A stretch of 64,000 nt of DNA from Allobosea sp. 47.2.35 (GCF_024655635.1 NZ_JANLGI010000008.1:62001-126000), one strand, 5' to 3'. Positions 32,955 through 41,237 are shown, counted from the first letter of the stretch. Translations and numbers: made by a program. Notes: generated by a model from the sequence alone, not told the origin.

Positions 32955-33709
32955 GGCAGGTCCCAGACGAGGATGGCCGAGCGGCGATGGCAGGAAAGGC
33001 GGAAGCCGGCCGGCGTGGGCTCGGCCTGCTTGTGGAGATGGTCGAAGAGCTGCGGGCGGCGCGGATCGTTGGGCAACCAGCCCAGCCGGTCGGCCTGGAA
33101 GGCGGCGAAGGCCGGCAGGTCCGGCAGTACCAGCGAGAAGGTCCAATCGACAGCGTCCATGCGATCGGGCAGGTCGGCACCGAGCCGGGGCAGCACCAGA
33201 TCGATGCCCGGCGTCTCGTCCTCGCGGTGCCACTCGCGCGGCAGGCAGGCCGAGAGGATCAGTCCCTTGGGCGCCTTCTGCGCCGCGACGATCCAGACGA
33301 CCTGACGGGTTGCCCAGCCCCAGCAGCGCGCCAGAAATCCGGCAGCATCCGTGAAGTAGCCGGGCATGGTCGCGGCCAGGACCGTATCGGCCGCTTCGCA
33401 CTCGACCGCAAGGTCGTCCCAGCCATGCGGGATGATGACCGGCGGCTGCGGCAAGGCGGCGAGCCGAGCCTGCATCGTCGGAGACGGTTCGATGGCTGTC
33501 CAGCGCGCTCCGGGCCTGCGAAGCGCTGCGCCCAGCTGCCCTCCCCCGGCGCCGATATCGATCAGATCGTCGATCCCGGGCGCGAGCTGGCGGATGAGAG
33601 GCGCGACACGCGCGACATAATCGGAAGCATCGATGGCGCTGGCATAGAGCGCAAGCGGATCCAGGGGCGCCACAGAGGGCGCGAGGAGAGAAGAGGAGGC
33701 AGAGCTCAT
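32951..33709 (-). CDS. class I SAM-dependent methyltransferase-like protein
   Basis: A 252-residue protein. The SAM-binding motif I reads DLIDIGAGGGQLGAAL (about 48-63), followed by WTAIEPSPTMQARLA with the acidic residue that contacts the ribose. The C-terminal half holds a W-rich stretch (HLHKQAEPTPAGFRL, AILVWDLP). It is the first gene of the B12 uptake operon, directly after the riboswitch leader. The substrate is unknown. It does not look like a cobalamin biosynthesis methyltransferase of the CobI/CobA fold. Confidence 0.75.
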   Translation of the reverse strand: MSSASSSLLAPSVAPLDPLALYASAIDASDYVARVAPLIRQLAPGIDDLIDIGAGGGQLGAALRRPGARWTAIEPSPTMQARLAALPQPPVIIPHGWDDLAVECEAADTVLAATMPGYFTDAAGFLARCWGWATRQVVWIVAAQKAPKGLILSACLPREWHREDETPGIDLVLPRLGADLPDRMDAVDWTFSLVLPDLPAFAAFQADRLGWLPNDPRRPQLFDHLHKQAEPTPAGFRLSCHRRSAILVWDLP

Positions 33710-33725
33710 ATCCGCCTTCTATCGC

Positions 33726-33739
33726 AATGTTATAACATT
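33726..33739. promoter_or_regulatory. perfect 14-base palindrome of Fur/Zur-box type ahead of the B12 uptake operon
   Basis: AATGTTATAACATT is a perfect palindrome 16 bases upstream of the methyltransferase ATG, in a short AT-rich patch. The half site ATGTTAT resembles the Zur boxes of proteobacteria. It lies downstream of the riboswitch, so a protein bound here could control an internal promoter or elongation. The regulator is inferred by resemblance only. Confidence 0.45.
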
Positions 33740-33949
33740 ACAATAACCTATCCCTACCACAGACCCATAGGGCGCAGCTTGCGTCAGCCCGCGCGTGTGG
33801 CCGCCTCCTGGCCACGTCAGAAACCCTATCATGGTCGTCAGCCCCTCGCTGTCGCGGCCGGGGCAGAGGGAGGAAGCGCGGCAGACGGACAGCAAGCGCC
33901 CGGTGCACTGCGATTCCGCCGGACACCCCGCCCGCGCGACATCATCACT

Positions 33950-34140
33950 GCGTCGGGGCAGGTCTCCTGGCTTGCGGGTCGTCGCTTTCAGCCTGTCTTC
34001 CCGGCGCGGACGCCAGTGACTTCAGGTAGCCGAAAGCTCGCCGCTCACAGTTGCGGGGGCAGCTCCGGGTTCCGTGCAAGAGCACGTCACCGGATTCCCT
34101 CTTAGCTTCGGATCGCTCCGAAGACCTCGACGCCGGTTAA
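33950..34140 (-). ncRNA. cobalamin riboswitch
   Basis: Read on the minus strand the region contains the standard elements in order: GAGGGAATCCGGTG (P3/L3, near 34,105), GCTGCCCCCGCAACTGTGA (near 34,055), a TCACTGG segment near 34,015, and the B12 box AAGCCAGGAGACCTGCC (33,973-33,957). It lies in the 5' leader of the operon starting at 33,709, so adenosylcobalamin would shut off B12 uptake. About 210 bases separate its 3' end from the palindrome near the first gene; no gene was found in that stretch. Confidence 0.93.
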
Positions 34141-34252
34141 CGTAGATGGCGAGATTGTGGCGTCAAGCGATTGGTTGAGGCGGCAGGCACGAAGGCTGTG
34201 GACGGTATCCGGCCGGCCCCTCATCGCGCAACGCGCTGCTGGCAGCCGCTCG

Positions 34253-34795
34253 TCAGCTTACGTCCTTCGCGGCGAGCACCGTGGGCTCGATGGCGATGAT
34301 TTCGCAATCCGCCTCGGTGCCGTCTTGCCAGGACTGGACGAGGAAACGCGCATCGGACCCCACGGCCATGATGGGGTGATGCCAGAGGCCGCGGCGATAG
34401 ATCACGCCCTGCGCCGCGGAGAATGAGAAGGCGGTCAGTCTCGCAAGATCGGGCCTGCCATCCTCACCGTCCGGGGCGACGATGACGACATGGCCGGCGC
34501 CATCGAGCGGAACGATCCATTGGATCGAATTCACATGCCGTTCCAGCATGGAGATCACAAGGGCCGGTTGCTGCCGCTTCGCCGCGAAGATCGAGGTTAC
34601 CAGCCTCGTGCCGGTTCTCACCTCGGCGGCTGGATGAGCATGGATATCGTGCCGGCGCGCGGTGCCGTTATTGGCGGCGCGGCCGTTCTCGCCGGCCTCG
34701 ACGATCCAGCCGAAAGGCTCGAACGCGGCTTGCGTGACCGGCTGGATGTGAAGCGGGGCAAGGGACTGGAGCTCGGTACCGCTATCGTCCTGCAT
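34253..34795 (-). CDS. ureidoglycolate lyase family protein
   Basis: A 180-residue protein of the AllA type. IQPVTQAAFEPFGWIVEAGE at the N terminus, TSIFAAKRQQPALVISMLERH, and the late IYRRGLWHHPIMAVG are family segments. The enzyme splits ureidoglycolate to glyoxylate and urea in purine (allantoin) degradation. No other allantoin gene is adjacent. It is encoded on the minus strand, 20 bases after the TetR gene, so the two are probably co-transcribed, and the divergent molybdenum hydroxylase may belong to the same function (inference). Confidence 0.87.
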   Translation of the reverse strand: MQDDSGTELQSLAPLHIQPVTQAAFEPFGWIVEAGENGRAANNGTARRHDIHAHPAAEVRTGTRLVTSIFAAKRQQPALVISMLERHVNSIQWIVPLDGAGHVVIVAPDGEDGRPDLARLTAFSFSAAQGVIYRRGLWHHPIMAVGSDARFLVQSWQDGTEADCEIIAIEPTVLAAKDVS

Positions 34796-34815
34796 GCAGC
34801 GTTCCTTCGATGCGC

Positions 34816-35481
34816 CTATCGCGCCAATGCGGCCGCGAAGACCAAGGCGATCGCGTCCAGCCTACGTGCGTAATCCGCGGCGCTGGGCGGCGTGCCGAGT
34901 TTCGCTCCAGCGGTCGCGAAGAGCAGGCTGGCAATCCAGTCGTCGGCACTGGCCGGCAGGCGCGACAGATTGATCTCGCCGCCTTGCTCGGCCTGCATCA
35001 GCAACTCACGGGCAAAACTCGAGAAGATCCGCTCGAAAGCCTGCAATTCATGCGTCGCGATCGTGTTCATCACCGCCTTCAACTCGACGAGATGCTCACC
35101 GGTGCCGAAGCTGGCATAGGCCAGCCCGTGATGCGCCTGGAGCAGCGCCGCAAGCCGTTCGGGAAACGGCCCCTTCCGCGCCACGACCTCACGGCAACGT
35201 GCTTCGACCCGTCGCCCGAGCAGGTCCAGCATGGCCCGGAAGACATCGTCCTTGCCCTTGAAGTGCAGGTAGAGCGTCGCCTTGGCGAGGCCTGCCTCCC
35301 TGGCGATGTCGTCCATCGAGCTGCGTTTGTAGCCGTAGCGGGCGAACAGACGTAGCGCCGCATCGGCGATCTGGTCGGTGCGGGCATTGGCATCCTCCGC
35401 AGGGAGAACGTTGGAACCTTCGTTTCCGTCCGGCATTGCAGCTTCTGCAGTCTTGACAAAATCCAAACTGCGCGCGACCAT
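34816..35481 (-). CDS. TetR/AcrR family transcriptional regulator
   Basis: Up to 221 residues. An internal ATG (MPDGNEGSNVL, near residue 16) is an alternative start. Helix-turn-helix: SSMDDIAREAGLAKATLYLHFKGKDDVFRAML. The C-terminal domain (AFERIFSSFARELLMQAE) fits the TetR_C AefR-like group. It is divergent from the molybdenum hydroxylase operon, and a 27-base inverted repeat sits immediately upstream, the usual arrangement for a self-regulated TetR repressor controlling its neighbour. Confidence 0.94.
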   Translation of the reverse strand: MVARSLDFVKTAEAAMPDGNEGSNVLPAEDANARTDQIADAALRLFARYGYKRSSMDDIAREAGLAKATLYLHFKGKDDVFRAMLDLLGRRVEARCREVVARKGPFPERLAALLQAHHGLAYASFGTGEHLVELKAVMNTIATHELQAFERIFSSFARELLMQAEQGGEINLSRLPASADDWIASLLFATAGAKLGTPPSAADYARRLDAIALVFAAALAR

Positions 35482-35482
35482 C

Positions 35483-35509
35483 CTAGTTAGACTCAGAACG
35501 TCTAATTAG
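35483..35509. promoter_or_regulatory. candidate TetR operator between divergent tetR and molybdenum hydroxylase genes
   Basis: Arms CTAGTTAGAC (35,483-35,492) and GTCTAATTAG (35,500-35,509) match at 9 of 10 positions around a 7-base spacer. It is directly upstream of the regulator start at 35,481 and about 130 bases before the hydroxylase start. Confidence 0.65.
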
Positions 35510-35637
35510 TCCAGTCGCGCGACCCAGGGCTACGGATCCATCGCCCGCCATCTGATATGTCAGATCGGGCCATCGAGGGCGAGCCCTTGATCCGCACCAT
35601 GGTGCCGCGCTGCGTCATGCCAGCATCGGAGGCAGCC

Positions 35638-36096
35638 ATGGTCTCTCTCAAGGTCAACGGGACGACGCATACCGTCGACGTAGACGACGACACGCCCCTG
35701 CTCTGGGCGATCCGCGACAATATCGGCCTCACCGGCACCAAGTTCGGCTGCGGCGTCGCCCAATGCGGCGCCTGCACCGTCTTCATCGACGGCCAGCCGC
35801 TGCGCGCCTGCGTGACGCCGGTCTCGGCGGTCGGCACCAGCGAGATCACCACGATCGAGGGCCTCGCCGGCAAGGAGGCGGATGCCGTCCAGGCCGCCTG
35901 GATCGCACGCGACGTGCCGCAATGCGGATATTGCCAGTCCGGCCAGGTGATGAGCGCCATCGCCCTGCTCAAGGAGAACAAGAAGCCGAGCGACCGCGAC
36001 ATCGACCTCGCGATGAACGGCAATATCTGCCGCTGCGCCACTTATGTCCGCATCCGCGCCGCGATCCATGACGCGGCCCGCGCGCTGGAGATCTGA
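35638..36096 (+). CDS. [2Fe-2S] subunit of a molybdenum hydroxylase (IorA/CoxS-like)
   Basis: A 152-residue iron-sulfur subunit. The plant-type ferredoxin cluster is CGVAQCGACTVFIDGQPLRAC, and the second [2Fe-2S] cluster comes from CGYCQSGQ and NGNICRCATYVR. The start ATG at 35,638 is chosen because GGAGG lies five bases upstream; an open frame extends to 35,557 without good signals. It passes electrons from the molybdenum site of the next gene's product. Typical length for isoquinoline 1-oxidoreductase alpha-type subunits. Confidence 0.95.
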   Translation: MVSLKVNGTTHTVDVDDDTPLLWAIRDNIGLTGTKFGCGVAQCGACTVFIDGQPLRACVTPVSAVGTSEITTIEGLAGKEADAVQAAWIARDVPQCGYCQSGQVMSAIALLKENKKPSDRDIDLAMNGNICRCATYVRIRAAIHDAARALEI

Positions 36097-36099
36097 GCC

Positions 36100-38280
36100 A
36101 TGACCGCGCATGATCCCAAGCTCTCCCGTCGCTCGCTGCTGGCCGGTGCCGGCGCGCTCGTCATCGGCTTTCATTTGCCCCGCAATGCGAAGGCGCAGTC
36201 GGGCGCCGGCGCGGCCTATCGGCCCGGCGGCAACGCCACCTTCGCGCCCAACGCCTTCATCCGGGTCGCGCCGGACTCCACCGTGACCGTGCTGATCAAG
36301 CATATCGAGTTCGGCCAGGGGCCCTTCACCGGGCTGGCCACGCTCGCGGCCGAGGAGATGGACGCCGCCTGGAGCCAGATGCGCGCCGAGCACGCCCCGG
36401 CCGACGTCAAGCTCTATGCCAATCTCGCCTTCGGCGTGCAGGGCACCGGCGGCTCGACCGCCATCTCCAACAGCTGGGAGCAGATGCGCAAGGCCGGCGC
36501 CGCCGCCCGCATCATGCTGGTCCAGGCCGCGGCCTCCGCCTGGAACATGCCGGTTGGCGAGATCAAGGTCGAGGACGGGGTGATCAGCCACGCTTCCGGC
36601 CGCAAGGGCTCGTTCGGCGAATTTGCGGAGGCCGCCGCCAAGTTGCCCGTGCCCGAAAACCCGCCGCTGAAGCCGGCCTCGGCCTACAAGCTGATCGGCA
36701 AGGAGGGCGCGGTGAAGCGCCTCGACAGCGCCGACAAGTCGCGCGGCAAAGCGCAGTTCACCATCGATATCCACGCCCCGAACATGCTGACGGTGGTCGT
36801 TGCCCGCTCGCCGCGCTTCGGCGGCAAGGTCGCGAGCTTCGATGCGGCAGCGGCGCTCAAGGTCAAGGGCGTCGTCGATGTGAAGTCGATCGGTTACGGC
36901 GTCGCGGTCTATGCCAACGGCATGTGGCCGGCATTGAAGGGCCGTGAGGCGCTGAAGGTGACCTGGGACGACAGCGCCGCCGAGAAGCGCGGCAGCCCGG
37001 AACTCATCGCCGAGTATCGCAAGCTCACCCGCCAGCCCGGCACGGTCGCCGGCAGCCATGGCGATGCCGAGGCCGCTCTCGCCAAGGCGGAGCGCGTGAT
37101 CGAGGCCGAGTTCGTCTTCCCCTATCTGGCCCATGCGCCGATGGAGCCGCTCGACGGCTATCTCGAATGGGACGGGCAGAAAGCCCATGCCCGCTTCGGC
37201 AGCCAGTTCCAGACCACCGAGCACCAGACCATCGCCGGCATCCTCGGCCTGCCGCCGGAGAAGGTGACCCTGGAGACGATGCTGGCCGGCGGCAGCTTCG
37301 GCCGGCGCGCGCAGGTCAGCCAGCATCTGGCAGCCGAGCTCGCGCTCGTCGCCAAGACGATCGGTCCGAACCGCCCGGTCAAGGTGGTCTGGACCCGTGA
37401 GGACGACCTCACCGGCGGCTATTACCGCCCGCTCTTCGTGCATCGCTTCCGCGGCTCAGTGAAGGACGGCAAGATCGCCGCATGGTCGAGCACGCTCGTC
37501 GGCCAGTCCTTCTTCCTCGGCACGCCCTTCGAGGCGATGGTCGTCAAGAACGGCATCGACGCGACCTCGGTCGAGGGCGCCAACGAAATATTCTACGAGG
37601 TGCCGGATTTCCGCTGCGAGGTGCACAACCCCAAGGTCGGCGTGCCGACCCTGTGGTGGCGCTCGGTCGGCCACACCCATACCGGCTACGCCGTCGAGTG
37701 CTTCGTCGACGAGCTGTTGCAGGCAGCCGGTCAGGATGCGGTTCGCGGCCGGCTCGCCCTGATGGGCGACAAGCACCCGCGCGCGGCCGGCGTACTCAAG
37801 GCCGTCGCGGAACTCGCGAACTGGAAGGGCCCGGGACCGGTCGATGGCCGCGCCCGCGGTGTGGCCGTGGTCGAGAGCTTCGGGTCCTTCGTCGCCCAGA
37901 TCGCCGAAGTCTCGATGGGGCCGGAGGGCGAGCCGAAGGTCCACAAGGTTTGGTGCGCGGTCGATTGCGGCGTCGCCGTCAATCCCGACATCATCCGCGC
38001 GCAGGTCGAGGGCGGCATCGGCTTCGGCCTCGGCCACGCCCTCTATGGCCAGATCACGCTCGATGGCGGCCGTCCGGTCCAGACCAATTTCCATGAATAC
38101 CGTTCGCTGCGCATCCATGAGATGCCCGCGGTCGAGGTGACGATCATTCCCTCGACGGAGAAGCCGAGCGGAATCGGCGAGCCCGGCGTGCCACCGATCG
38201 GTCCAGCCGTCGCCAATGCGCTCGCCGCGCTCGGACATGGCCGGCCGCGCCAGTTGCCGATGCAGGGAGGCACCGTCTGA
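36100..38280 (+). CDS. molybdopterin-binding subunit of a xanthine-dehydrogenase-family enzyme (IorB-like)
   Basis: A 726-residue periplasmic subunit with twin-arginine signal SRRSLLAGAGALVIGFHLP. Domain order is that of single-subunit IorB-type proteins: an aldehyde oxidase-like hammerhead region, then molybdenum cofactor-binding domains with GGSFGRRAQVSQH and the late GIGEPGVPPIGPAVANAL, where the glutamate of GEPG is the expected catalytic base. It hydroxylates an aldehyde or N-heterocycle. It is followed by a diheme cytochrome gene (stop/start overlap TGATG) and no FAD subunit, so electrons go to the cytochrome rather than NAD. Confidence 0.93.
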   Translation: MTAHDPKLSRRSLLAGAGALVIGFHLPRNAKAQSGAGAAYRPGGNATFAPNAFIRVAPDSTVTVLIKHIEFGQGPFTGLATLAAEEMDAAWSQMRAEHAPADVKLYANLAFGVQGTGGSTAISNSWEQMRKAGAAARIMLVQAAASAWNMPVGEIKVEDGVISHASGRKGSFGEFAEAAAKLPVPENPPLKPASAYKLIGKEGAVKRLDSADKSRGKAQFTIDIHAPNMLTVVVARSPRFGGKVASFDAAAALKVKGVVDVKSIGYGVAVYANGMWPALKGREALKVTWDDSAAEKRGSPELIAEYRKLTRQPGTVAGSHGDAEAALAKAERVIEAEFVFPYLAHAPMEPLDGYLEWDGQKAHARFGSQFQTTEHQTIAGILGLPPEKVTLETMLAGGSFGRRAQVSQHLAAELALVAKTIGPNRPVKVVWTREDDLTGGYYRPLFVHRFRGSVKDGKIAAWSSTLVGQSFFLGTPFEAMVVKNGIDATSVEGANEIFYEVPDFRCEVHNPKVGVPTLWWRSVGHTHTGYAVECFVDELLQAAGQDAVRGRLALMGDKHPRAAGVLKAVAELANWKGPGPVDGRARGVAVVESFGSFVAQIAEVSMGPEGEPKVHKVWCAVDCGVAVNPDIIRAQVEGGIGFGLGHALYGQITLDGGRPVQTNFHEYRSLRIHEMPAVEVTIIPSTEKPSGIGEPGVPPIGPAVANALAALGHGRPRQLPMQGGTV

Positions 38281-38909
38281 TGAGCCGCAACCTGATCCTC
38301 GCCGCCGGCGCCGCGCTTGCTGTCTGCATCGGCGGCAGCGCATTGACGCTGGCGCAGAATGCCGGGCAGGCCCAGCCCGGCGGCGCAACACTTCGACCCG
38401 TGGCGAGCTTCGCCTCGATCGCCAACCAGCGCGACCGCTCGGTGGCGCTCTTCACCGAGATGGGCAAGGTGCTGACCCATCCGCGCTGCATGAACTGCCA
38501 CCCGGCGACGGAGCGGCCACGGCAGGGCGATTTGCGCAAGCTGCACGAGCCCGTCGTGGTGCGCGGCAAGGACGGCCATGGCGCAGCCGGCCTGCCTTGC
38601 GCGGCCTGCCACGGCAAGCAGAACTTCGATCCAGCCGGCGTTCCCGGCGACGGTCACTGGGCGCTGGCCCCGGCCTCGATGGCCTGGGAAGGCAAGACGG
38701 TCGCCCAGATCTGCGAGCAGTTGAAGGACCAGAACCGCAACGGCAGCCGCGATCTCGCCGCGCTGGTCAAGCATGTCACGACAGACACGCTGGTGCTCTG
38801 GGGTTGGAACCCCGGCAAGGGACGTCAGCCGGCGCCGGGCACCGCAGCCGAATTCGGCGCGCTGATGCAGGCCTGGGCCGATACAGGCGCTGCCTGCCCG
38901 GCATCGTAG
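38280..38909 (+). CDS. diheme c-type cytochrome, electron acceptor of the molybdenum hydroxylase
   Basis: A 209-residue exported protein with signal peptide [20 protein letters not shown] to about LAQ. Two heme-binding CxxCH motifs, CMNCH (about residue 71) and CAACH (about 106). The remaining sequence ([15 protein letters not shown]) resembles isoquinoline 1-oxidoreductase-associated cytochromes. Its start overlaps the hydroxylase stop by one base, so the three proteins form a periplasmic oxidase feeding the respiratory chain. Confidence 0.88.
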   Translation: MSRNLILAAGAALAVCIGGSALTLAQNAGQAQPGGATLRPVASFASIANQRDRSVALFTEMGKVLTHPRCMNCHPATERPRQGDLRKLHEPVVVRGKDGHGAAGLPCAACHGKQNFDPAGVPGDGHWALAPASMAWEGKTVAQICEQLKDQNRNGSRDLAALVKHVTTDTLVLWGWNPGKGRQPAPGTAAEFGALMQAWADTGAACPAS

Positions 38910-38970
38910 CGGACAGACAGGAAGCCGGCCTGAACACGGACAGGCCGGCGTCCCGCATGCATTCAGTCGT

Positions 38971-39540
38971 TCACACGGCGCCCGTCATCGCGGGAGCCTC
39001 GCACCGGCCAGCGTCACATCCTTCCGCTTCGGCTTCCGTCGAGCCGGAGCGAAGCTCCGTCGCGGGCGCGGACAGAGCCATGGCGATGCGGGCGCCCAGG
39101 GCGAGATCCTCCTCCACCCCGAAGGCATGGTGCAGGATCGCGCCGTCGCGCCCGATCAGCACCGAGGACGGCGTTCCCCGCAGACCAAAGCGCCGCATCG
39201 TGACGGGGATATCCGATCCCTCTTCGGCCAGGTCCACCCCGACCGGCGATCTCAATCGGTATTCGTGCAGGAAGGCGCGCAGCGTGACGGGAGACATCGC
39301 CGCATGGTGCTCGAACACCGTATGGACGCCGATGATCTGCAGTTCGCTCCCGGCGAAGACGCGCTCGATGCGCTGCACCTGCGGGATCGCCTGTGCGATG
39401 CAGCCGGGACAGAGCAGCTGGAACGTATGCAGGAAGACGGGCCGCCCGCGCAAGCCGGCGAGCGTCAGCGGCGCGGAGGTGTTGAACCATTCGCTCACGG
39501 CCAGTTCCGGGGCGAGCACGGCTTGATCGCCGGACATCAT
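38971..39540 (-). CDS. thioredoxin-fold (peroxiredoxin/TlpA-like) protein with CPGC motif
   Basis: About 189 residues from ATG 39,540, preceded by GGAGGGA. The thioredoxin-like fold shows in LRGRPVFLHTFQLLCPGCIA then IQVQ-like helix and a late GLRGTPSSVLIGRDGAILHH (cis-proline TP). The CPGC pair fits a disulfide reductase or redox sensor. No signal peptide is evident, so it is probably cytoplasmic. The C terminus has a further cysteine pair (EGCDAGRCE). It shares strand with the unknown exported protein and the cysteine-rich MarR regulator upstream. Confidence 0.82.
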   Translation of the reverse strand: MMSGDQAVLAPELAVSEWFNTSAPLTLAGLRGRPVFLHTFQLLCPGCIAQAIPQVQRIERVFAGSELQIIGVHTVFEHHAAMSPVTLRAFLHEYRLRSPVGVDLAEEGSDIPVTMRRFGLRGTPSSVLIGRDGAILHHAFGVEEDLALGARIAMALSAPATELRSGSTEAEAEGCDAGRCEAPAMTGAV

Positions 39541-39718
39541 GGCGATCCCTCCGTCAGGCGGCTGCATGGCTGGAGAAGCCGGTAAGCTTGCGGGCCGTGC
39601 CCGTTGCGCTTTCCCGGCCGGCAAGAGTAATCCTCGTCATGTTCTGTCCTTTCATTTGCCTGGAGGGGGAGAACAGGCCGGTTCGTCGATGGCAGTCGGC
39701 GAACCGGCACCAGTGCCG

Positions 39719-40435
39719 TCAGCGCGCCGGCATGACCTTGCCGGGAAGGCTGAGATTGCCGGATGCGACCTTGAACACATTGCTGACGCAGAGCAGCGGC
39801 GCATGCAGGTTGCCGTTGACCTTCAGGCCCGCGGTGACGCCGTCGAAGGACGCCCCCTTGATGCCGCCGATCAGCGATACCGGGATCGAGACATCGACCG
39901 TGTCGCCCTTGAAGCTGGTCGGATAGTCCGGGCTGTCGATCAGCAGCGGGACATTCGGCCAGGTTGGCGGCACCTTCGGCTTGGCACCTGCCGGAATGTC
40001 GATGACCTTGAGCCCGGCGCCACAGGCCTTGTCCTGCGCCAGCACGACCCAGTGCGGGTGCCAGACATGCCGGTTCTTGCCGCTATAGGCCGCGTCGTCG
40101 AAATCGGGATGGAAGGTGACGGCGAGCGCGACGATGCCCTGGTCCTTCTCGAAGCCGATCTCGCCGCTGTTGAGCGTGGTCGGCCAGACATAAGCGTAGA
40201 CGCTGGAGCCTTCGAACTTGCCGGTGGCGTCGGGCTTGTCCTTGCCGGCCTCGCCGCGCACCCGTGTCGTGAACACGGCGGTGTCGCCCTTGGTCACGAT
40301 CGTGGTCTCGATGATGTCGAAGGAGGCCTGGACCGCCTCGGCCGGCGGCGACTTGACCGAATGAGCCCCGGCTGTCGCCAGCCATAGCGAGGCCGCCCCG
40401 GCGACGAGCGCGCCGGTTATCTTTCTGGCAATCAT
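39719..40435 (-). CDS. exported protein of unknown function
   Basis: A 238-residue protein with a clear signal peptide (MIARKITGALVAGAASLWLA, cleavage about AGA). The mature part has no motif I recognise. It holds several aromatic/histidine patches (FHPDFDDAAYSGKNRHVWHP HWVV), two cysteines (ACGAG, LLCVSN) that could form a disulfide, and a beta-rich pattern. It is transcribed after the MarR gene (35-base gap) and ahead of the CPGC thioredoxin-like gene, so it may be part of a MarR-controlled redox or metal response (inference). Confidence 0.8.
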   Translation of the reverse strand: MIARKITGALVAGAASLWLATAGAHSVKSPPAEAVQASFDIIETTIVTKGDTAVFTTRVRGEAGKDKPDATGKFEGSSVYAYVWPTTLNSGEIGFEKDQGIVALAVTFHPDFDDAAYSGKNRHVWHPHWVVLAQDKACGAGLKVIDIPAGAKPKVPPTWPNVPLLIDSPDYPTSFKGDTVDVSIPVSLIGGIKGASFDGVTAGLKVNGNLHAPLLCVSNVFKVASGNLSLPGKVMPAR

Positions 40436-40470
40436 GATCTGTTCCCTTCTATCCTTGCCTGGAGGGGTGG

Positions 40471-41115
40471 TTATCCCGCTTGGAATGCTTCCCAGGTGGC
40501 AGCCCGGGAAGCGGGATCGGCTGTCTGATGGTCGCGGCAATCGATGCGCAGCTCGCGCTGGCCGAAGGCGGCGTCCACGAAACGACAATGATGCGGCCGC
40601 GCCGCGCCCGGATGGGCGAAGGGCGCGAAATACTGACAGCTCGCGCACATGCGCTGGATCGGGATCGCGCCGGCTTCCTGAAATTCCCGGATCATCCTGA
40701 TGAGGCTGAGAAGCAGTCGTTCCTGCTCCGCCGCTCCCAGCGCATCGACGGCCTGACCAGTAGTGCCCTCGAGCGTCGCGTCGGCTGCGAGCAGCGCCTT
40801 GCCCTCGCTCGTCAGCAGGATGGCCACGGCCCGCCCGTCGCCGGCCACCGCCCGCTTCTCGACCGCCCCCTTGCGCACGAGAGCATTGATCGAATCCGTC
40901 GCCGTGGGTTGCGAGACGCCGAGATGCGCCGCGATCTCCTTGACGCACAGCCCGCCCTCGCGGCCTTCCAGCAATTCGAGGATCGCCAGCTGTGTCGGGT
41001 TGATGCCGGCCCGCTTCGCCCGCTCCCAGTCGTCGATGCGCATGACGGTCGCGACGCGGGCAAAGGCCTCGCGCAGGCGGTGACTGATCAGCGTCGGGTT
41101 ACCGGGCGTTTCCAT
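40471..41115 (-). CDS. MarR family regulator with a C-terminal four-cysteine extension
   Basis: A 214-residue protein. Residues 1 to about 145 form a winged-helix MarR domain (CVKEIAAHLGVSQPTATDSI as the recognition part, wing RAVAGDGRAVAILLT). The tail, about 150-214, is not part of standard MarR proteins: it holds C157 and C160 (MCASCQYF), C177 (HHC) and C193 (RIDC), spaced like a metal or Fe-S site, plus two adjacent histidines. A palindrome at 41,124-41,142 directly upstream suggests autoregulation. Likely senses metal or redox state (inference). Confidence 0.88.
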   Translation of the reverse strand: METPGNPTLISHRLREAFARVATVMRIDDWERAKRAGINPTQLAILELLEGREGGLCVKEIAAHLGVSQPTATDSINALVRKGAVEKRAVAGDGRAVAILLTSEGKALLAADATLEGTTGQAVDALGAAEQERLLLSLIRMIREFQEAGAIPIQRMCASCQYFAPFAHPGAARPHHCRFVDAAFGQRELRIDCRDHQTADPASRAATWEAFQAG

Positions 41116-41123
41116 GGCGCTAA

Positions 41124-41142
41124 TATATAGGATTCCTATGTA
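41124..41142. promoter_or_regulatory. candidate MarR operator
   Basis: Arms TATATAGGA and TCCTATGTA around a central T agree at 8 of 9 positions. It lies 9 bases upstream of the MarR start, in an AT-rich patch that would also hold the promoter. Confidence 0.6.
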
Positions 41143-41189
41143 TAAACAAGAACCACTTGCCGGGTTTGTTCGAAAGCCTGGCGGAGAGG

Positions 41190-41221
41190 CTGCCGGCGCC
41201 CTCCAGAAAGGGCGCCGGCAG
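41190..41221 (-). terminator. strong hairpin after the SDR gene
   Basis: A perfect 13-base inverted repeat, CTGCCGGCGCCCT (41,190-41,202) and AGGGCGCCGGCAG (41,209-41,221), with a 6-base loop. It sits 16 bases past the SDR stop on the minus strand. There is no T-run, so it may be a Rho-assisted terminator or 3' protecting hairpin. Confidence 0.6.
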
Positions 41222-41237
41222 CCGGTGACACGCGTCT

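Noticed and set aside
33738-33926. Small minus-strand open frame (62 codons) between riboswitch and methyltransferase gene, considered as cbtB
   Set aside because: No histidine-rich CbtB motif or membrane segment and no ribosome site; Arg/Pro-rich translation typical of GC-rich noise.
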